A stretch of 64,000 bases of DNA from Planctomycetota bacterium (GCA_021414025.1 JAIOPG010000005.1:248001-312000); one strand, 5' to 3'. Counted from the first letter of the stretch, positions 1 to 8,229 are shown. The notes: generated by a model from the letters alone, not told the origin. Program-made: numbers and translations.

Positions 1-749
1 AGATCATGGGCGGCGAGAGCTACATCAGCGAGAACGGCGTGGAGCGCATCTGGCGCGACTCGCGCATCAACATCATCGTGGAAGGCGCCAACGAGGTCAT
101 GCACAGCTTCATCTTCGCCTACGGCTCGAAGCAGTTGGGCGAGTGGATGCTCTCCGTCCGCTCCAACCCCTTCAAGGCGATCGGCAGCGCCATGAAGATC
201 GGCAGCGAGGTCTATCTTGGCGTCCGCGGCGGCCTTCCCAAGATCGAGAAGCTGCACCCGCGCCTGCGCCGCTTCGGCTACGCCGTCATGCAGCGCATCC
301 GCGAGCATGGCCACCAGGTCAAGCTGGCCTTCAAGGAGCACGAGGAGAAGCTGGTCTCCAACCAGACCGTGCAGATGCGCCTCTCCATGTGCGCTCTGTG
401 GATCCACGCCATGGTCTGCTCGCTCAGCAAGCTCGACCGCGCCCTGCGCCACGGCCTGGAGGGCGAGGCGCTGCAGCACGACCTGGCCATGGTTGAGCAT
501 CTGGTGGCGATGGCGGAGCTGGAGATCGACGCGGAAATCCGCGCCCTGCACCACAACACCGACCAGACCATGAAGCGGGCGGCCGCGGCGGCGATGAAGC
601 GCTCCGATCTGCTGCCCAACGGCGCCTACTCCATCCCCGAGCGCACGCTTGACCTGAAGGCACGCGGCACCGGACAGAAATTCAACCAGACCCACATCCC
701 GCAGTTCGGCTCGGGAAGCACTTTCAAGGGCCAGAAGATCGGCTCGTAA
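1..749 (+). CDS. acyl-CoA dehydrogenase, C-terminal part (5' end outside window)
   Basis: C-terminal 248 or so residues of an FAD-dependent acyl-CoA dehydrogenase, which introduces the 2,3 double bond in acyl-CoA thioesters during beta-oxidation or branched-chain acyl-CoA breakdown. Seen: the reading frame is open to the left edge (the bases before the first ATG at 6 continue as a coding frame), and MGGESYIS followed by RDSRINIIVEGANEVM is the classic C-terminal helix motif of the family (usual form RD.R...I.EGTNEI). About 190 residues follow this motif, longer than in short-chain enzymes and like the VLCAD/ACAD9 type with an extra helical C-terminal domain. It is the first visible gene of a plus-strand run with leucine dehydrogenase and a 2-oxo acid dehydrogenase, which fits a fatty or branched-chain acyl substrate. 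The exact substrate cannot be told. Confidence 0.88.
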   Translation, partial: IMGGESYISENGVERIWRDSRINIIVEGANEVMHSFIFAYGSKQLGEWMLSVRSNPFKAIGSAMKIGSEVYLGVRGGLPKIEKLHPRLRRFGYAVMQRIREHGHQVKLAFKEHEEKLVSNQTVQMRLSMCALWIHAMVCSLSKLDRALRHGLEGEALQHDLAMVEHLVAMAELEIDAEIRALHHNTDQTMKRAAAAAMKRSDLLPNGAYSIPERTLDLKARGTGQKFNQTHIPQFGSGSTFKGQKIGS

Positions 750-797
750 GATCGCGGCGGCATTGTTGTCTCACCACCCCACACAGAGGAATCGCTC

Positions 798-1880
798 ATG
801 AAACTTTTCGAAATGCTCGAGGCTCACGGACACGAACGGCTGACCTTCCACCACGATCCGGCCACGGGCCTCCGCGCCATCATCGCGATCCACAGCACCG
901 TGCTGGGCAACGCCCTGGGCGGGACGCGCCGCTGGGCCTACGCCGACGAGGCTGAGGCGATCCGCGACGTGCTGCGCCTCTCCGAGGGCATGACCTACAA
1001 GTCCGCCGCCGCCGACCTGCCGATGGGCGGCGCCAAGAGCGTGATCCTGGCCAAGCCGGGGCAGACCGCGACTCGGGCCGAGGGGCTCGCCATGGGCCGC
1101 TTCGTCGACACCATGAACGGCACCTACATCGCCGCTGAAGATGTCGGCGTGACGCCGCAGTTCTGCGACTGGATGGCCGAGGAGAGCCAGCATGTGATGG
1201 GCGGCGAGACCGTCAGCCACGGCGGAGACCCGAGTCCCTACACGGCGCAGGGCTGCTTCAACGCGATGAAGGCCTGCCTCAAGCACCTGGGCCGCAAGGT
1301 CGATTTCGCCGGCCTGACCGTCGGCGTGCAGGGTGTCGGCGCCACCGGCTACCGCGTGGCCAAGCTCTGCAAGGAAGCCGGCGCCAAGGTCATCGCCAGC
1401 GATGTCAATCGCGGCGCGCTGGAGAAGGCCGTCAAGGAGTTGGGCATCTCCGCCGTCGGCGAGAGCGAAAACATCTTCAACACCAAGGTGGACATCCTCG
1501 CCCCCTGCGCCCTGGGCGGCGTGCTGGATGACCGCACCATCACGCACCTGAAGTGTGAAATGGTCTGCGGCACCGCCAACAACCAGTTGCTCCACGCGAT
1601 CGACGATGGCGCCCGCCTGAAGAAGTGCGGCATCCTCTACGGGCCGGACTTTGTGGTGAACGCGGGCGGCCTGATCCGCCTGGCCGGCCTCTACCTCGGC
1701 ATGACCGAATCGCAGATCAACCAGAAGATCGAGCAGATCGAGCACACCACGACCTCCGTGTTCAAGGAGGCCGCCCACGCCCACAGCACCCACGAGGCCG
1801 CCGTCTCCTACGCCAAGCGCCGCATCGAGCAGGGACGCAAGACTCCCACGACACCCAAGCGGGTCGCCACCACCGCATGA
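798..1880 (+). CDS. leucine/valine/phenylalanine-type dehydrogenase
   Basis: NAD-dependent oxidative deamination of a branched-chain (or aromatic) amino acid to its 2-oxo acid in the cytoplasm. 360 residues, the normal length for leucine dehydrogenase. Seen: GGTRRW near residue 41, MTYKSA with Lys68 and PMGGAKSV with Lys80, the two active-site lysines of Bacillus-type leucine dehydrogenases at the same numbers, then a dinucleotide-binding GVQGVGATG (GxGxxG, residues 176-184). A purine-rich site (agagga) sits about 10 bases before the ATG, so this gene has a normal leadered start. It lies between an acyl-CoA dehydrogenase and the E1/E2 genes, an order that recalls bacterial bkd operons and supports a role in branched-chain amino acid catabolism. 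Leucine versus valine or phenylalanine preference is not decided by sequence reading. Confidence 0.9.
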   Translation: MKLFEMLEAHGHERLTFHHDPATGLRAIIAIHSTVLGNALGGTRRWAYADEAEAIRDVLRLSEGMTYKSAAADLPMGGAKSVILAKPGQTATRAEGLAMGRFVDTMNGTYIAAEDVGVTPQFCDWMAEESQHVMGGETVSHGGDPSPYTAQGCFNAMKACLKHLGRKVDFAGLTVGVQGVGATGYRVAKLCKEAGAKVIASDVNRGALEKAVKELGISAVGESENIFNTKVDILAPCALGGVLDDRTITHLKCEMVCGTANNQLLHAIDDGARLKKCGILYGPDFVVNAGGLIRLAGLYLGMTESQINQKIEQIEHTTTSVFKEAAHAHSTHEAAVSYAKRRIEQGRKTPTTPKRVATTA

Positions 1881-1961
1881 GGAACGCAGCGACGCCCGGT
1901 ACACTTTTCACCTAAGCCGCGGTTGCCTTCGCAACACGCCGCCCGTCTCGAGGACATCGCC

Positions 1962-3095
1962 ATGCCGATCAAGAGTGCTTTCACCACCTCCATTGACCAC
2001 GTCTCCATCCTCGACGCCGAGGCCCGCTTCGACGAGAAGCTCGGCGCGGGCCTGATCCCCGACGCGGACCTGGTCAAGCTCTACGAGCACATGTGCATCT
2101 GCCGCCAACTGGACGAGGTGGCCTTTAAGCTGCAGCGCTCCGGCCGCATGGGCACCTTCCCGCAGAACATGGGCCAGGAGGCCACCAGCATGGGCGCGGC
2201 CTACGCGCTGGAGAAGACTGACTGGCTGGTGCCCTGCTACCGCGAGAACGCCGGATTGATCTGGCGCGGCATGCCGATGGAAATGATTTTGCTGCACTGG
2301 ATGGGCGACGAGCGCGGCAACGCAATTCCGCGCGAACTGCACTGCATGCCGCTGGCGATCCCGATCGGGACGCAGATGCTGCACGCCACCGGCCTGGCCT
2401 GGGCCGCCAAGTATCGCGGCGAGAAGCGCCTGGCCTGCACCTTCTTCGGCGACGGTGCAACGAGCGAAGGCGACTTCCACGAGGCGATGAACTTCGCGGC
2501 CAACCTGGACATTCCGGTGATCTTCTTCTGCCAAAACAACTTCTGGGCGATCAGTGTGCCGGGCAAGATTCAGTGCTCCGCCCCCACCATCGCTCAGCGC
2601 GCGGTCGCCTACGGCATGGACACCATCCAGTGCGACGGCAACGACATCTTCGCGGTGGTGCACTGCGTGCGCCAGGCCGCCAAGCTCGCCCGCGAGAAGG
2701 GCCGCCCCTTCTTCATCGAGGCAGTCACCTACCGCCTTGGCGATCACACCACCGCCGACGACGCCCGCCGCTACCGCGAGCAGGCCGAAGTGGATTCCTG
2801 GAAGGCGCGCGACCCGATCATCCGCATCCGCAAGTTCCTGACCGCGAAGAAGCTGTGGGACGATGCGAAGGAAGCGGCGCTCGCCGAGCGCGCCGAGCGC
2901 GAAGTCGCCGCCGCGGTCGAGCGCGCCGAGGGCATCGCCGCCCCCAATCGCACCGACTTCTTCAACCACATGTACGCGACCATCCCGCCCGACCTGGCCC
3001 TGCAGCGCGACACCGCGCAGACCCACGGCATCGGACAGGATCCATCCCAAATCGAAGGCGCGGTCATCGAGCTGCCCGCCAAGTCCGCTCACTAA
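1962..3095 (+). CDS. 2-oxo acid dehydrogenase E1 component, alpha subunit
   Basis: Thiamine-diphosphate subunit that decarboxylates a 2-oxo acid and passes the acyl group to lipoyl-E2. 377 residues. Seen: FFGDGATSEGDFHEAMNFAA is the ThDP/Mg site (GDG...N motif continuing to QNNFWAIS), and YRLGDHTTADDARRYR is the conserved loop that in this family carries the regulatory serine region. The start is placed at ATG 1962 because GAGGA lies 7 bases upstream; an in-frame TTG at 1923 has no such site. The E1 beta gene follows after 11 bases. PDH and branched-chain E1 alpha are hard to separate by eye. The neighbouring leucine-type dehydrogenase favours branched-chain 2-oxo acids, pyruvate being the alternative. 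No E3 gene is in the window. Confidence 0.92.
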   Translation: MPIKSAFTTSIDHVSILDAEARFDEKLGAGLIPDADLVKLYEHMCICRQLDEVAFKLQRSGRMGTFPQNMGQEATSMGAAYALEKTDWLVPCYRENAGLIWRGMPMEMILLHWMGDERGNAIPRELHCMPLAIPIGTQMLHATGLAWAAKYRGEKRLACTFFGDGATSEGDFHEAMNFAANLDIPVIFFCQNNFWAISVPGKIQCSAPTIAQRAVAYGMDTIQCDGNDIFAVVHCVRQAAKLAREKGRPFFIEAVTYRLGDHTTADDARRYREQAEVDSWKARDPIIRIRKFLTAKKLWDDAKEAALAERAEREVAAAVERAEGIAAPNRTDFFNHMYATIPPDLALQRDTAQTHGIGQDPSQIEGAVIELPAKSAH

Positions 3096-3106
3096 GAGGC
3101 AACACA

Positions 3107-4075
3107 ATGGCAAATCTCACACTGGTGCAGGCAATCAACTTGGCGCTCATCCAGGAAATGGAGCGCGACGACCGCGTGCTGATCCTCGGCGAGGATGTCG
3201 GCCCCAACGGCGGCGTCTTCCGCGTCACCGAGGGTCTGCACAAGCGCTTCGGCTCCAAGCGCGTGGTCGACACGCCGCTGGCCGAGAGCGGCATCATCGG
3301 CACCAGCATCGGCCTGGCCATCGCGGGCCTGCGCCCGATTCCGGAGATTCAGTTCGAGGGATTCCTGGGCCCCGCCTACGACCAGATCTGCAGCCACGCG
3401 GCCCGCATGCGCACCCGCACGCGCGGGGCGATGACCATTCCGCTGACGGTGCGCGTGCCGGTGGGCGGCGGCATCCACGCGCCGGAGCTCCACTCCGACA
3501 GCCCGGAGAGCATCTACATCCACCAGCCCGGCCTGAAGGTGGTCATGCCCAGCAGCCCCTATGACGCGAAGGGCCTGCTGATTTCCGCGATCCGCGATCC
3601 CGATCCCGTCATGTTCTTCGAGCCCAAGCGCATCTACCGCGCCTTCCGCGAGGAGGTGCCCGAGGACGAGTACACCCTGCCGCTGGGCAAGGCCCGCGTG
3701 GTCTGCGAGGGCGACGCGATGACGGTCGTGAGCTGGGGCTCCAGCGTGGTGCAGTGCATGCAGGCCATCGAGCGCAGCGGCCGGTCGATCGAACTGATTG
3801 ATCTGCGCACTCTCTATCCCTTCGACATGGATGCGGTGGAGGCCAGCGTGAAGAAGACGGGCCGCTGCGTGATCGTGCATGAGGCCCCCAAGACCTGTGG
3901 CTTCGGCGCCGAAATCGCGGCCCGGATCATGGAGCGATGCTTCCTCTATCTGGAGTCCCCGGTGCAGCGCGTCGCCGGCTTCGACACCATCATGCCCTAC
4001 TACAAGCTTGAGCTCGACTACATGCCCGACGCCGACCGCATCGCGCGGGCGATCGAAGAGACCGCCGCGTACTAA
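3107..4075 (+). CDS. 2-oxo acid dehydrogenase E1 component, beta subunit
   Basis: Transketolase-type beta subunit that forms the heterotetrameric E1 with the gene upstream. 322 residues, the usual size. Seen: starts MANLTLVQAIN, then VLILGEDVGPNGGVFRVTEGL and a FDTPLAES-like stretch (VVDTPLAESGIIGTSIGLA), with PVGGGIHAPELHSDSPES and a C-terminal half typical of the transketolase C domain (LIDLRTLYPFD). The frame is open far upstream, but ATG 3107 is chosen because it follows an agagg site and sits 11 bases after the E1 alpha stop. E2 starts 14 bases after its stop, so E1 alpha, E1 beta and E2 form one transcription unit. Confidence 0.93.
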   Translation: MANLTLVQAINLALIQEMERDDRVLILGEDVGPNGGVFRVTEGLHKRFGSKRVVDTPLAESGIIGTSIGLAIAGLRPIPEIQFEGFLGPAYDQICSHAARMRTRTRGAMTIPLTVRVPVGGGIHAPELHSDSPESIYIHQPGLKVVMPSSPYDAKGLLISAIRDPDPVMFFEPKRIYRAFREEVPEDEYTLPLGKARVVCEGDAMTVVSWGSSVVQCMQAIERSGRSIELIDLRTLYPFDMDAVEASVKKTGRCVIVHEAPKTCGFGAEIAARIMERCFLYLESPVQRVAGFDTIMPYYKLELDYMPDADRIARAIEETAAY

Positions 4076-4089
4076 TTGGAGAACTTCAC

Positions 4090-5499
4090 ATGGCTGGCGT
4101 AAAGCAACCCGACGACAAGAGTCACTTCATCCTTCCCGATCTGGGCGAGGGTGTCCACGAGGCCGAGCTGATCAAGTGGCGCGTGGCTGTCGGCGACACG
4201 GTGAAGGAACACCAGACCATGGCGGAGATGGAGACCGACAAGGCGCTGGTCGAAGTGCCCAGCCCGTGGGCCGGCGTGATCGGCGAGCTCTGCGGCAAGG
4301 CGGGCGACACCATCCTGGTCGGGAGCGTGCTGGTTCGCTATGCCAAGAGCGGGGCCTCTCCCGCCGGCACGGACCGGGTGGTTGCCGCGACCGCCGCCAC
4401 GGCGGCCAAGAATCACACGGTGCCCGCGCCTGTCGCCCCGGTTTCGAACAATGAAGATGCCGGAACCGTGGTCGGAAACGTGAGCGGTTCGCTGGGCGTT
4501 CCCAGCCGATTCGCCCGCCAACCCGAACATGAAAGCGTTTCATCGGGGGCCTCGCGCTCCCTCGCCACTCCCGCGGTGCGCCGGATCGCCCGCGAACTGG
4601 GCGTCAACATCCAGCAGGTCCGCGGAACGGGCCGCGGCGGGCGCGTCACGGCGAGCGATATCCAGGCGGTGAGCAGCGGCGCCGCCGACGTCGCCCGCGA
4701 AACCACGGCCTCGCGCGTCACGGTGGCCCAGCCCATTGCGCGCTCCGCCCCAAGCGAATCGCCAGTGACCACCACCGCGATGGCGATCAACTATCCCTCC
4801 GTCTCCCGCGAGGGGGTCAAGGAGACCATCGCCTTCCGCGGCATCCGCCGCAAGATCGCCCAAGCCCTGGACCTTTCGGTGAAGACCGCGGTGCACTTCA
4901 CCGTGGTCGACAGCGCCGACATCACCAAGCTCGACCGCAAGCGCCGCGAGTACGCGGCGGCGCTGGGATCGAAGCTGAGCATGCTGCCCTTCGTCATGCT
5001 GGCGGTCTGCAAGGCGCTGCGCAAGCACCCCACGCTCAACGCCAACGTGGACGACGCCAACGAGGAGATCCTGATCAAGGATCCGATCCATCTCGGCTGC
5101 GCCGTCGACACCGATCACGGACTCATGGTGCCGGTGCTCCGCAACGCGCAGACCAAGAGCGTCGGCGAGCTGGCCACGCTGGTGAAGCAGCTCGCCCAGT
5201 CCTGCAAGGAGCGCACCGTCGCCCGCGAGGACCTGGTCGGCGGAACCTTCACGATGAGCAATGTCGGCAGCTACGGCGGCGCATTCGCGACCCCGATCAT
5301 CAACTATCCGGAGGTGGCCATCCTGGCCGTGGGCCGCGCCAAGGAGCAGGTGCTGACCAAGGACGGGGCCTTCTATGCCGGACTGGTGCTGCCGCTGAGC
5401 CTTTCCTGCGACCACCGCATCGTGGATGGCGCCGAGGGCGCCCGCTTCCTGAACACGGTGCTGGGGCTGCTGGAAAATCCCGACAAGCTGCTGGCCTGA
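4090..5499 (+). CDS. 2-oxo acid dehydrogenase E2 (lipoamide acyltransferase)
   Basis: Core acyltransferase of the complex: takes the acyl group from E1 on its lipoyl arm and gives it to CoA. 469 residues. Seen in order: one lipoyl domain (about 12-85) with the METDKAL motif, Lys51 being the lipoylation site; an Ala/Pro/Thr-rich linker; a peripheral subunit-binding domain (about 158-192, ATPAVRRIARELGV...GTGRGGRVTASDI); a second linker; and the catalytic domain from about 240 with DHRIVDG near the end, giving His442 and Asp446. It belongs to the E1 alpha / E1 beta operon. LipA, encoded at 8.2 kb, would build its lipoyl group. Branched-chain or pyruvate specificity is open for the same reason as for E1. 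Confidence 0.93.
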   Translation: MAGVKQPDDKSHFILPDLGEGVHEAELIKWRVAVGDTVKEHQTMAEMETDKALVEVPSPWAGVIGELCGKAGDTILVGSVLVRYAKSGASPAGTDRVVAATAATAAKNHTVPAPVAPVSNNEDAGTVVGNVSGSLGVPSRFARQPEHESVSSGASRSLATPAVRRIARELGVNIQQVRGTGRGGRVTASDIQAVSSGAADVARETTASRVTVAQPIARSAPSESPVTTTAMAINYPSVSREGVKETIAFRGIRRKIAQALDLSVKTAVHFTVVDSADITKLDRKRREYAAALGSKLSMLPFVMLAVCKALRKHPTLNANVDDANEEILIKDPIHLGCAVDTDHGLMVPVLRNAQTKSVGELATLVKQLAQSCKERTVAREDLVGGTFTMSNVGSYGGAFATPIINYPEVAILAVGRAKEQVLTKDGAFYAGLVLPLSLSCDHRIVDGAEGARFLNTVLGLLENPDKLLA

Positions 5500-5500
5500 C

Positions 5501-5523
5501 GCCGCCCGAAAATCACCGGCGGC
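5501..5523 (+). terminator. possible weak hairpin after the E2 gene
   Basis: GCCGCC at 5501-5506 can pair with GGCGGC at 5518-5523 around an 11-base loop, directly after the E2 stop. No run of T follows, so it is either a poor intrinsic terminator or only a chance GC hairpin. Confidence 0.3.
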
Positions 5524-5551
5524 TTCGATTCATCAATTCACGGCCATTGGT

Positions 5552-5557
5552 TAGACT
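5552..5557 (+). promoter_or_regulatory. -10 box TAGACT, leaderless start
   Basis: TAGACT ends exactly 6 bases before the ATG at 5564, so a transcript begun at the usual distance would start at or next to the ATG. No Shine-Dalgarno site can fit. The same TANNNT-N6-start layout recurs at several genes in this window. Confidence 0.5.
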
Positions 5558-5563
5558 GTGGGC

Positions 5564-5764
5564 ATGAAGAGGTTTTTTGCGGCGGTTCTCATGATGGCGG
5601 CCTCGATCACCCCGGCCGCGCTGGCCCGTGGCGACGCTCCGCCGATGCCCGACCTGAACAATCCCTCCGGATGGCCGCTGGTCGGCTACGGCCTGGCCTT
5701 CCTGCTGGTGGGCGGCGCCGTCTACGTCAGCCTCTACACCGGCAAGCGCGAGAATCTCGACTAG
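5564..5764 (+). CDS. small membrane protein with signal peptide
   Basis: 66 residues of unknown function. Seen: MKRFF then a hydrophobic stretch ending ALARG, which looks like a cleavable signal peptide; a short acidic/proline linker (DAPPMPDLNNPSG); then one clear transmembrane helix (WPLVGYGLAFLLVGGAVYVSLY) and a basic end TGKRENLD. The start ATG 5564 is preferred over GTG 5558 because of the -10 box TAGACT six bases upstream. It is followed after 9 bases by another small exported protein, so the two are probably co-transcribed. The layout recalls small subunit-like anchors such as CcmD, but no family assignment is justified. Confidence 0.6.
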   Translation: MKRFFAAVLMMAASITPAALARGDAPPMPDLNNPSGWPLVGYGLAFLLVGGAVYVSLYTGKRENLD

Positions 5765-5773
5765 AAGGAACCC

Positions 5774-6073
5774 ATGAAGAAGAAAAGCATCAAGCCCAAG
5801 AACGCTCTCATCCTCCTCAACGCCCTGTTGCTGGCGCTGCTCGGCGCCGTGACCCTTGGCCCCGGCGCCAAGGCCCAGGCCCCCCGCTCGCGCGGCCAGT
5901 ACCTGATGGTCGGCGGTCGCTATGTCCTCAACCAGGCCGGCGTGGCCTACATCCTGGACCAGTCCAACCAGGAGCTGATCTCGCTCTCATGGAACGACTC
6001 GTCGAAGAACCTCTTCGGCATCGGATACCGCAACATTCCCAAGGAAGTCGAGCAGATTCAGAAGTCCCGCTGA
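5774..6073 (+). CDS. small exported protein, paralogue of the next gene
   Basis: 99 residues, unknown function. Seen: basic MKKKSIKPK, then a long hydrophobic segment (about residues 11-31) ending in AKAQA, a good signal peptidase I site. The mature part of about 65 residues contains YILDQSNQELISLSW, which lines up with WLVDDRSETLMIFYG in the following gene, so the two proteins look like tandem paralogues. A purine-rich AGAAGGAA lies before the ATG. It sits 9 bases after a small membrane-protein gene and 18 bases before its paralogue. Its job is not known; the D-x-[SR]-x-[QE]-x-L motif and beta-rich mature part suggest a small secreted or periplasmic beta domain (inference). Confidence 0.65.
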   Translation: MKKKSIKPKNALILLNALLLALLGAVTLGPGAKAQAPRSRGQYLMVGGRYVLNQAGVAYILDQSNQELISLSWNDSSKNLFGIGYRNIPKEVEQIQKSR

Positions 6074-6091
6074 GTCGACAGGAGCCATCCC

Positions 6092-6412
6092 ATGAAAAAG
6101 AAAACCAGCTCACTTCCAATCAACAACGTCGCCCTCTGGGCCAGCGCCTTTGTGCTGGGCGGACTCATCCTGACCCAGGCGGGACGCATCCAGACCGCCC
6201 AGGCAGACTCGGTCTCCACCTCAAACGGCTTCTGCATGTCCACCATCACCTGCGGAAACCAGACCGGCTCCGACACCTACGACCTGCTCTGGCTGGTCGA
6301 TGACCGCAGCGAGACCCTGATGATTTTCTACGGCGACGTCTACAACAAGGTCCTCGACCTGCGGACCACCAAGAACCTCGCGGACATCTTCAAGCAAGCC
6401 CGCGGCAACTAG
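6092..6412 (+). CDS. small exported protein, paralogue of the previous gene
   Basis: 106 residues, unknown function. Seen: MKKKTSSLP, a hydrophobic signal segment (about 13-30) ending TAQADS, and a mature part with two cysteines (FCMSTITCG) able to form a disulfide, followed by LLWLVDDRSETLMIFYG and a charged C-terminus. The latter motif aligns with the sister gene upstream. GACAGGAG lies 9-10 bases before the ATG, a good ribosome-binding site. It ends 88 bases before deoC, which probably has its own control. Secreted or periplasmic by signal peptide; nothing points to an enzyme. Confidence 0.65.
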   Translation: MKKKTSSLPINNVALWASAFVLGGLILTQAGRIQTAQADSVSTSNGFCMSTITCGNQTGSDTYDLLWLVDDRSETLMIFYGDVYNKVLDLRTTKNLADIFKQARGN

Positions 6413-6500
6413 TTCCGCGGCTCTCGGCGTCCGCGGTCATTCGACTGGGAGAAACGCGATCATCCACTCCACGACCATTCCACACACGCCGGTCGATGCG

Positions 6501-7400
6501 GTGATGGCCAAGCGCCGCGCCGCCGCCTTCGCCACCCGCAGCATCAAGACTTCCGCAAAATCCTCCGGACTGCGTCTGGCGATGTCGATGCTCGACCTCA
6601 CCACGCTCGAGGGGAAGGACAGTCCGGAGAAGATCCGCGCCCTCTGCGCCAAGGCGGTCCATCCGCACATCTCCAGCACGCCGCTGAAAGTTCCGGTGCC
6701 CTCGGTCGCCGCGGTGTGCGTTTATCCCACGCTCATCGCGATCGCCAAGGAGGCGCTCAGGGGACATCCGGTGAAGGTGGCCGCGGTCGCCACGGGATTT
6801 CCCAGCGGCCAGTATCCGCTGGACATCCGAATCCGCGACGTGCGCACCGCCGTCGAGGCAGGCGCCGACGAGATCGACATGGTGGTGAGCCGCGGCCTTT
6901 TCCTCGCCGGGCAGTTCGACCTGGTGCGCAAGGAGATCGTCGAGACGAAAGCAGCCTGCGGCCCAGCGCACCTGAAAATCATTTTGGAAACGGGCGAGCT
7001 CGAGACGCTGGACAATGTCCGCCGCGCCAGCGACCTGGCCATCGACGCCATCTTGGGTCAGCCCGGGAAAAAAATCACCGACGGCGAAGTCTTCATCAAG
7101 ACCAGCACCGGCAAGGTGCAACCCGCGGCCACCATGCCCGTCACTCTGGTCATGCTCGAAGCCATCCGCGACACGCATTCGCGCGGCGGCCCGCGAATCG
7201 GCATGAAGCCCGCCGGCGGCATCCGCACCGCCAAGCAGGCGCTGCACTATCTGGTGATGGTGAAGGAGACGCTCGGCGACGAGTGGCTCACGCCTGACCT
7301 CTTCCGCTTTGGCGCAAGCTCGCTGGCCAATGATCTGCTGCGGCAGATCCTGAAGCTTGAGACGGGGCGCTACGCCTCGGCGTGGGATCTGGGCGAGTAG
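6501..7400 (+). CDS. deoC: deoxyribose-phosphate aldolase
   Basis: Class I aldolase that splits 2-deoxyribose 5-phosphate into glyceraldehyde 3-phosphate and acetaldehyde in deoxynucleoside catabolism. 299 residues counted from GTG 6501 (ATG 6504 is the next codon). Seen: LDLTTLEG at 31-38, GADEIDMV with Asp126, VFIKTSTGK with the Schiff-base Lys200, and GMKPAGGIRT with the second active-site lysine, Lys236. It is longer at the N-terminus than the bacterial short form, which is common for this subgroup. No clear ribosome-binding site precedes 6501; a GGGAGA stands before an in-frame ATC at 6459, so a rare start 14 codons earlier is conceivable. It converges on the ThuA-like gene with 4 bases between stops. 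Confidence 0.93.
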   Translation: MMAKRRAAAFATRSIKTSAKSSGLRLAMSMLDLTTLEGKDSPEKIRALCAKAVHPHISSTPLKVPVPSVAAVCVYPTLIAIAKEALRGHPVKVAAVATGFPSGQYPLDIRIRDVRTAVEAGADEIDMVVSRGLFLAGQFDLVRKEIVETKAACGPAHLKIILETGELETLDNVRRASDLAIDAILGQPGKKITDGEVFIKTSTGKVQPAATMPVTLVMLEAIRDTHSRGGPRIGMKPAGGIRTAKQALHYLVMVKETLGDEWLTPDLFRFGASSLANDLLRQILKLETGRYASAWDLGE

Positions 7401-7404
7401 GCGG

Positions 7405-8166
7405 CTAGGGTGCCGCGTGCATCGCCCACAGGATGCCGCCCAGGACATGGTTGCGGAACTCCGGCTGGGCGAACAGCTCCTTGGTGTGCCCCATCGCGGT
7501 GTACCAGGCGCGGCCCCCCTCGAACTCATGCATCCACGCGATCGGATGGTCCCCATTCATGGTGACAACCCCGAGATCGCCATCGTCGACGGTCAACAGA
7601 ACGTGGACCTTGTGTCTCGGGTTGGATTGAAAGCGATACCACTCATCCATCGACTTCCATGAATCGGGAAAGTGCGCCGTGCTGATGTGCGTCGAGTCCT
7701 CGCGATGCACGGTCGCGGCAATGACTTCGGTGTGATCCTTGAACCAGGCACCGACCAGCTCGCCATACCAGGGCCAACCATATTCCGTGTCCGCCGCGGC
7801 GTGAATGCCCACGAATCCCCCACCCGCGTGGATGTATTGCTCGAAGGCCTTCTGCTGATCTTCGTTGAGCACGTCGCCTGTGGTGCTCAGGAAAACCACG
7901 GCTGGAAATCGCCTGAGGTTGTCCGCAGTGAAGGCGCCGGCGTCCTCGGTGTGCTCGACCGTGAATTTCCCGGAACCAATTTCGCGCAACGCTTGCACGC
8001 CCTCGGAAATGTTCTTGTGCCGGAAGGCCGTGGTCTTGGTGAAGACCAGGATGGGCGCGGGCTGGGACGCACAGCCGCCGAGCATCAGCACGATCGCCGC
8101 CAGCGTTGCCCCGATCCGGATGCCGCGCCAAAATTTTTCGCGTCGGATGGCAGCGTTTCTCGGCAT
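7405..8166 (-). CDS. ThuA-like lipoprotein
   Basis: 253-residue lipoprotein with a ThuA-like (glutamine amidotransferase-fold) domain, a family often found near sugar-utilisation genes; its reaction is not established. Seen: basic N-terminus, hydrophobic helix and lipobox LGGC with Cys32, then VFTKTTAFRHKNISEGVQAL, FLSTTGDVL, GGGFVGIHAAADTEY, the GHTKELF motif and a C-terminal GILWAMHA, all usual for ThuA-like proteins. The start is put at ATG 8166 because a -10 box CATACT lies six bases upstream; an earlier in-frame ATG at 8202 would add 12 residues. It is divergent from lipA and unrelated to it by function. Confidence 0.85.
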   Translation of the reverse strand: MPRNAAIRREKFWRGIRIGATLAAIVLMLGGCASQPAPILVFTKTTAFRHKNISEGVQALREIGSGKFTVEHTEDAGAFTADNLRRFPAVVFLSTTGDVLNEDQQKAFEQYIHAGGGFVGIHAAADTEYGWPWYGELVGAWFKDHTEVIAATVHREDSTHISTAHFPDSWKSMDEWYRFQSNPRHKVHVLLTVDDGDLGVVTMNGDHPIAWMHEFEGGRAWYTAMGHTKELFAQPEFRNHVLGGILWAMHAAP

Positions 8167-8172
8167 GGGGCG

Positions 8173-8178
8173 AGTATG
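8173..8178 (-). promoter_or_regulatory. -10 box CATACT, leaderless start of ThuA-like gene
   Basis: On the minus strand CATACT is followed by six bases and then the ATG at 8166. This leaves no room for a leader and decides the start between two in-frame ATG codons. Confidence 0.5.
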
Positions 8179-8215
8179 CACCGATTCGCGCTTGAATTCC
8201 ATCGCGGATCGGGGC

Positions 8216-8221
8216 TACGCT
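8216..8221 (+). promoter_or_regulatory. -10 box TACGCT before lipA
   Basis: TACGCT stands eight bases before the GTG at 8230 proposed as the lipA start. It is a weaker match than the other leaderless -10 boxes here, but it forms a divergent pair with the box of the ThuA-like gene 38 bases away. Confidence 0.35.
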
Positions 8222-8229
8222 GCTGCTCT

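Noticed and set aside
7672-8229. 186-residue N-terminal extension of lipA
   Set aside because: It is opposite the ThuA-like gene and unlike any lipoyl synthase N-terminus; GTG 8230 is used.
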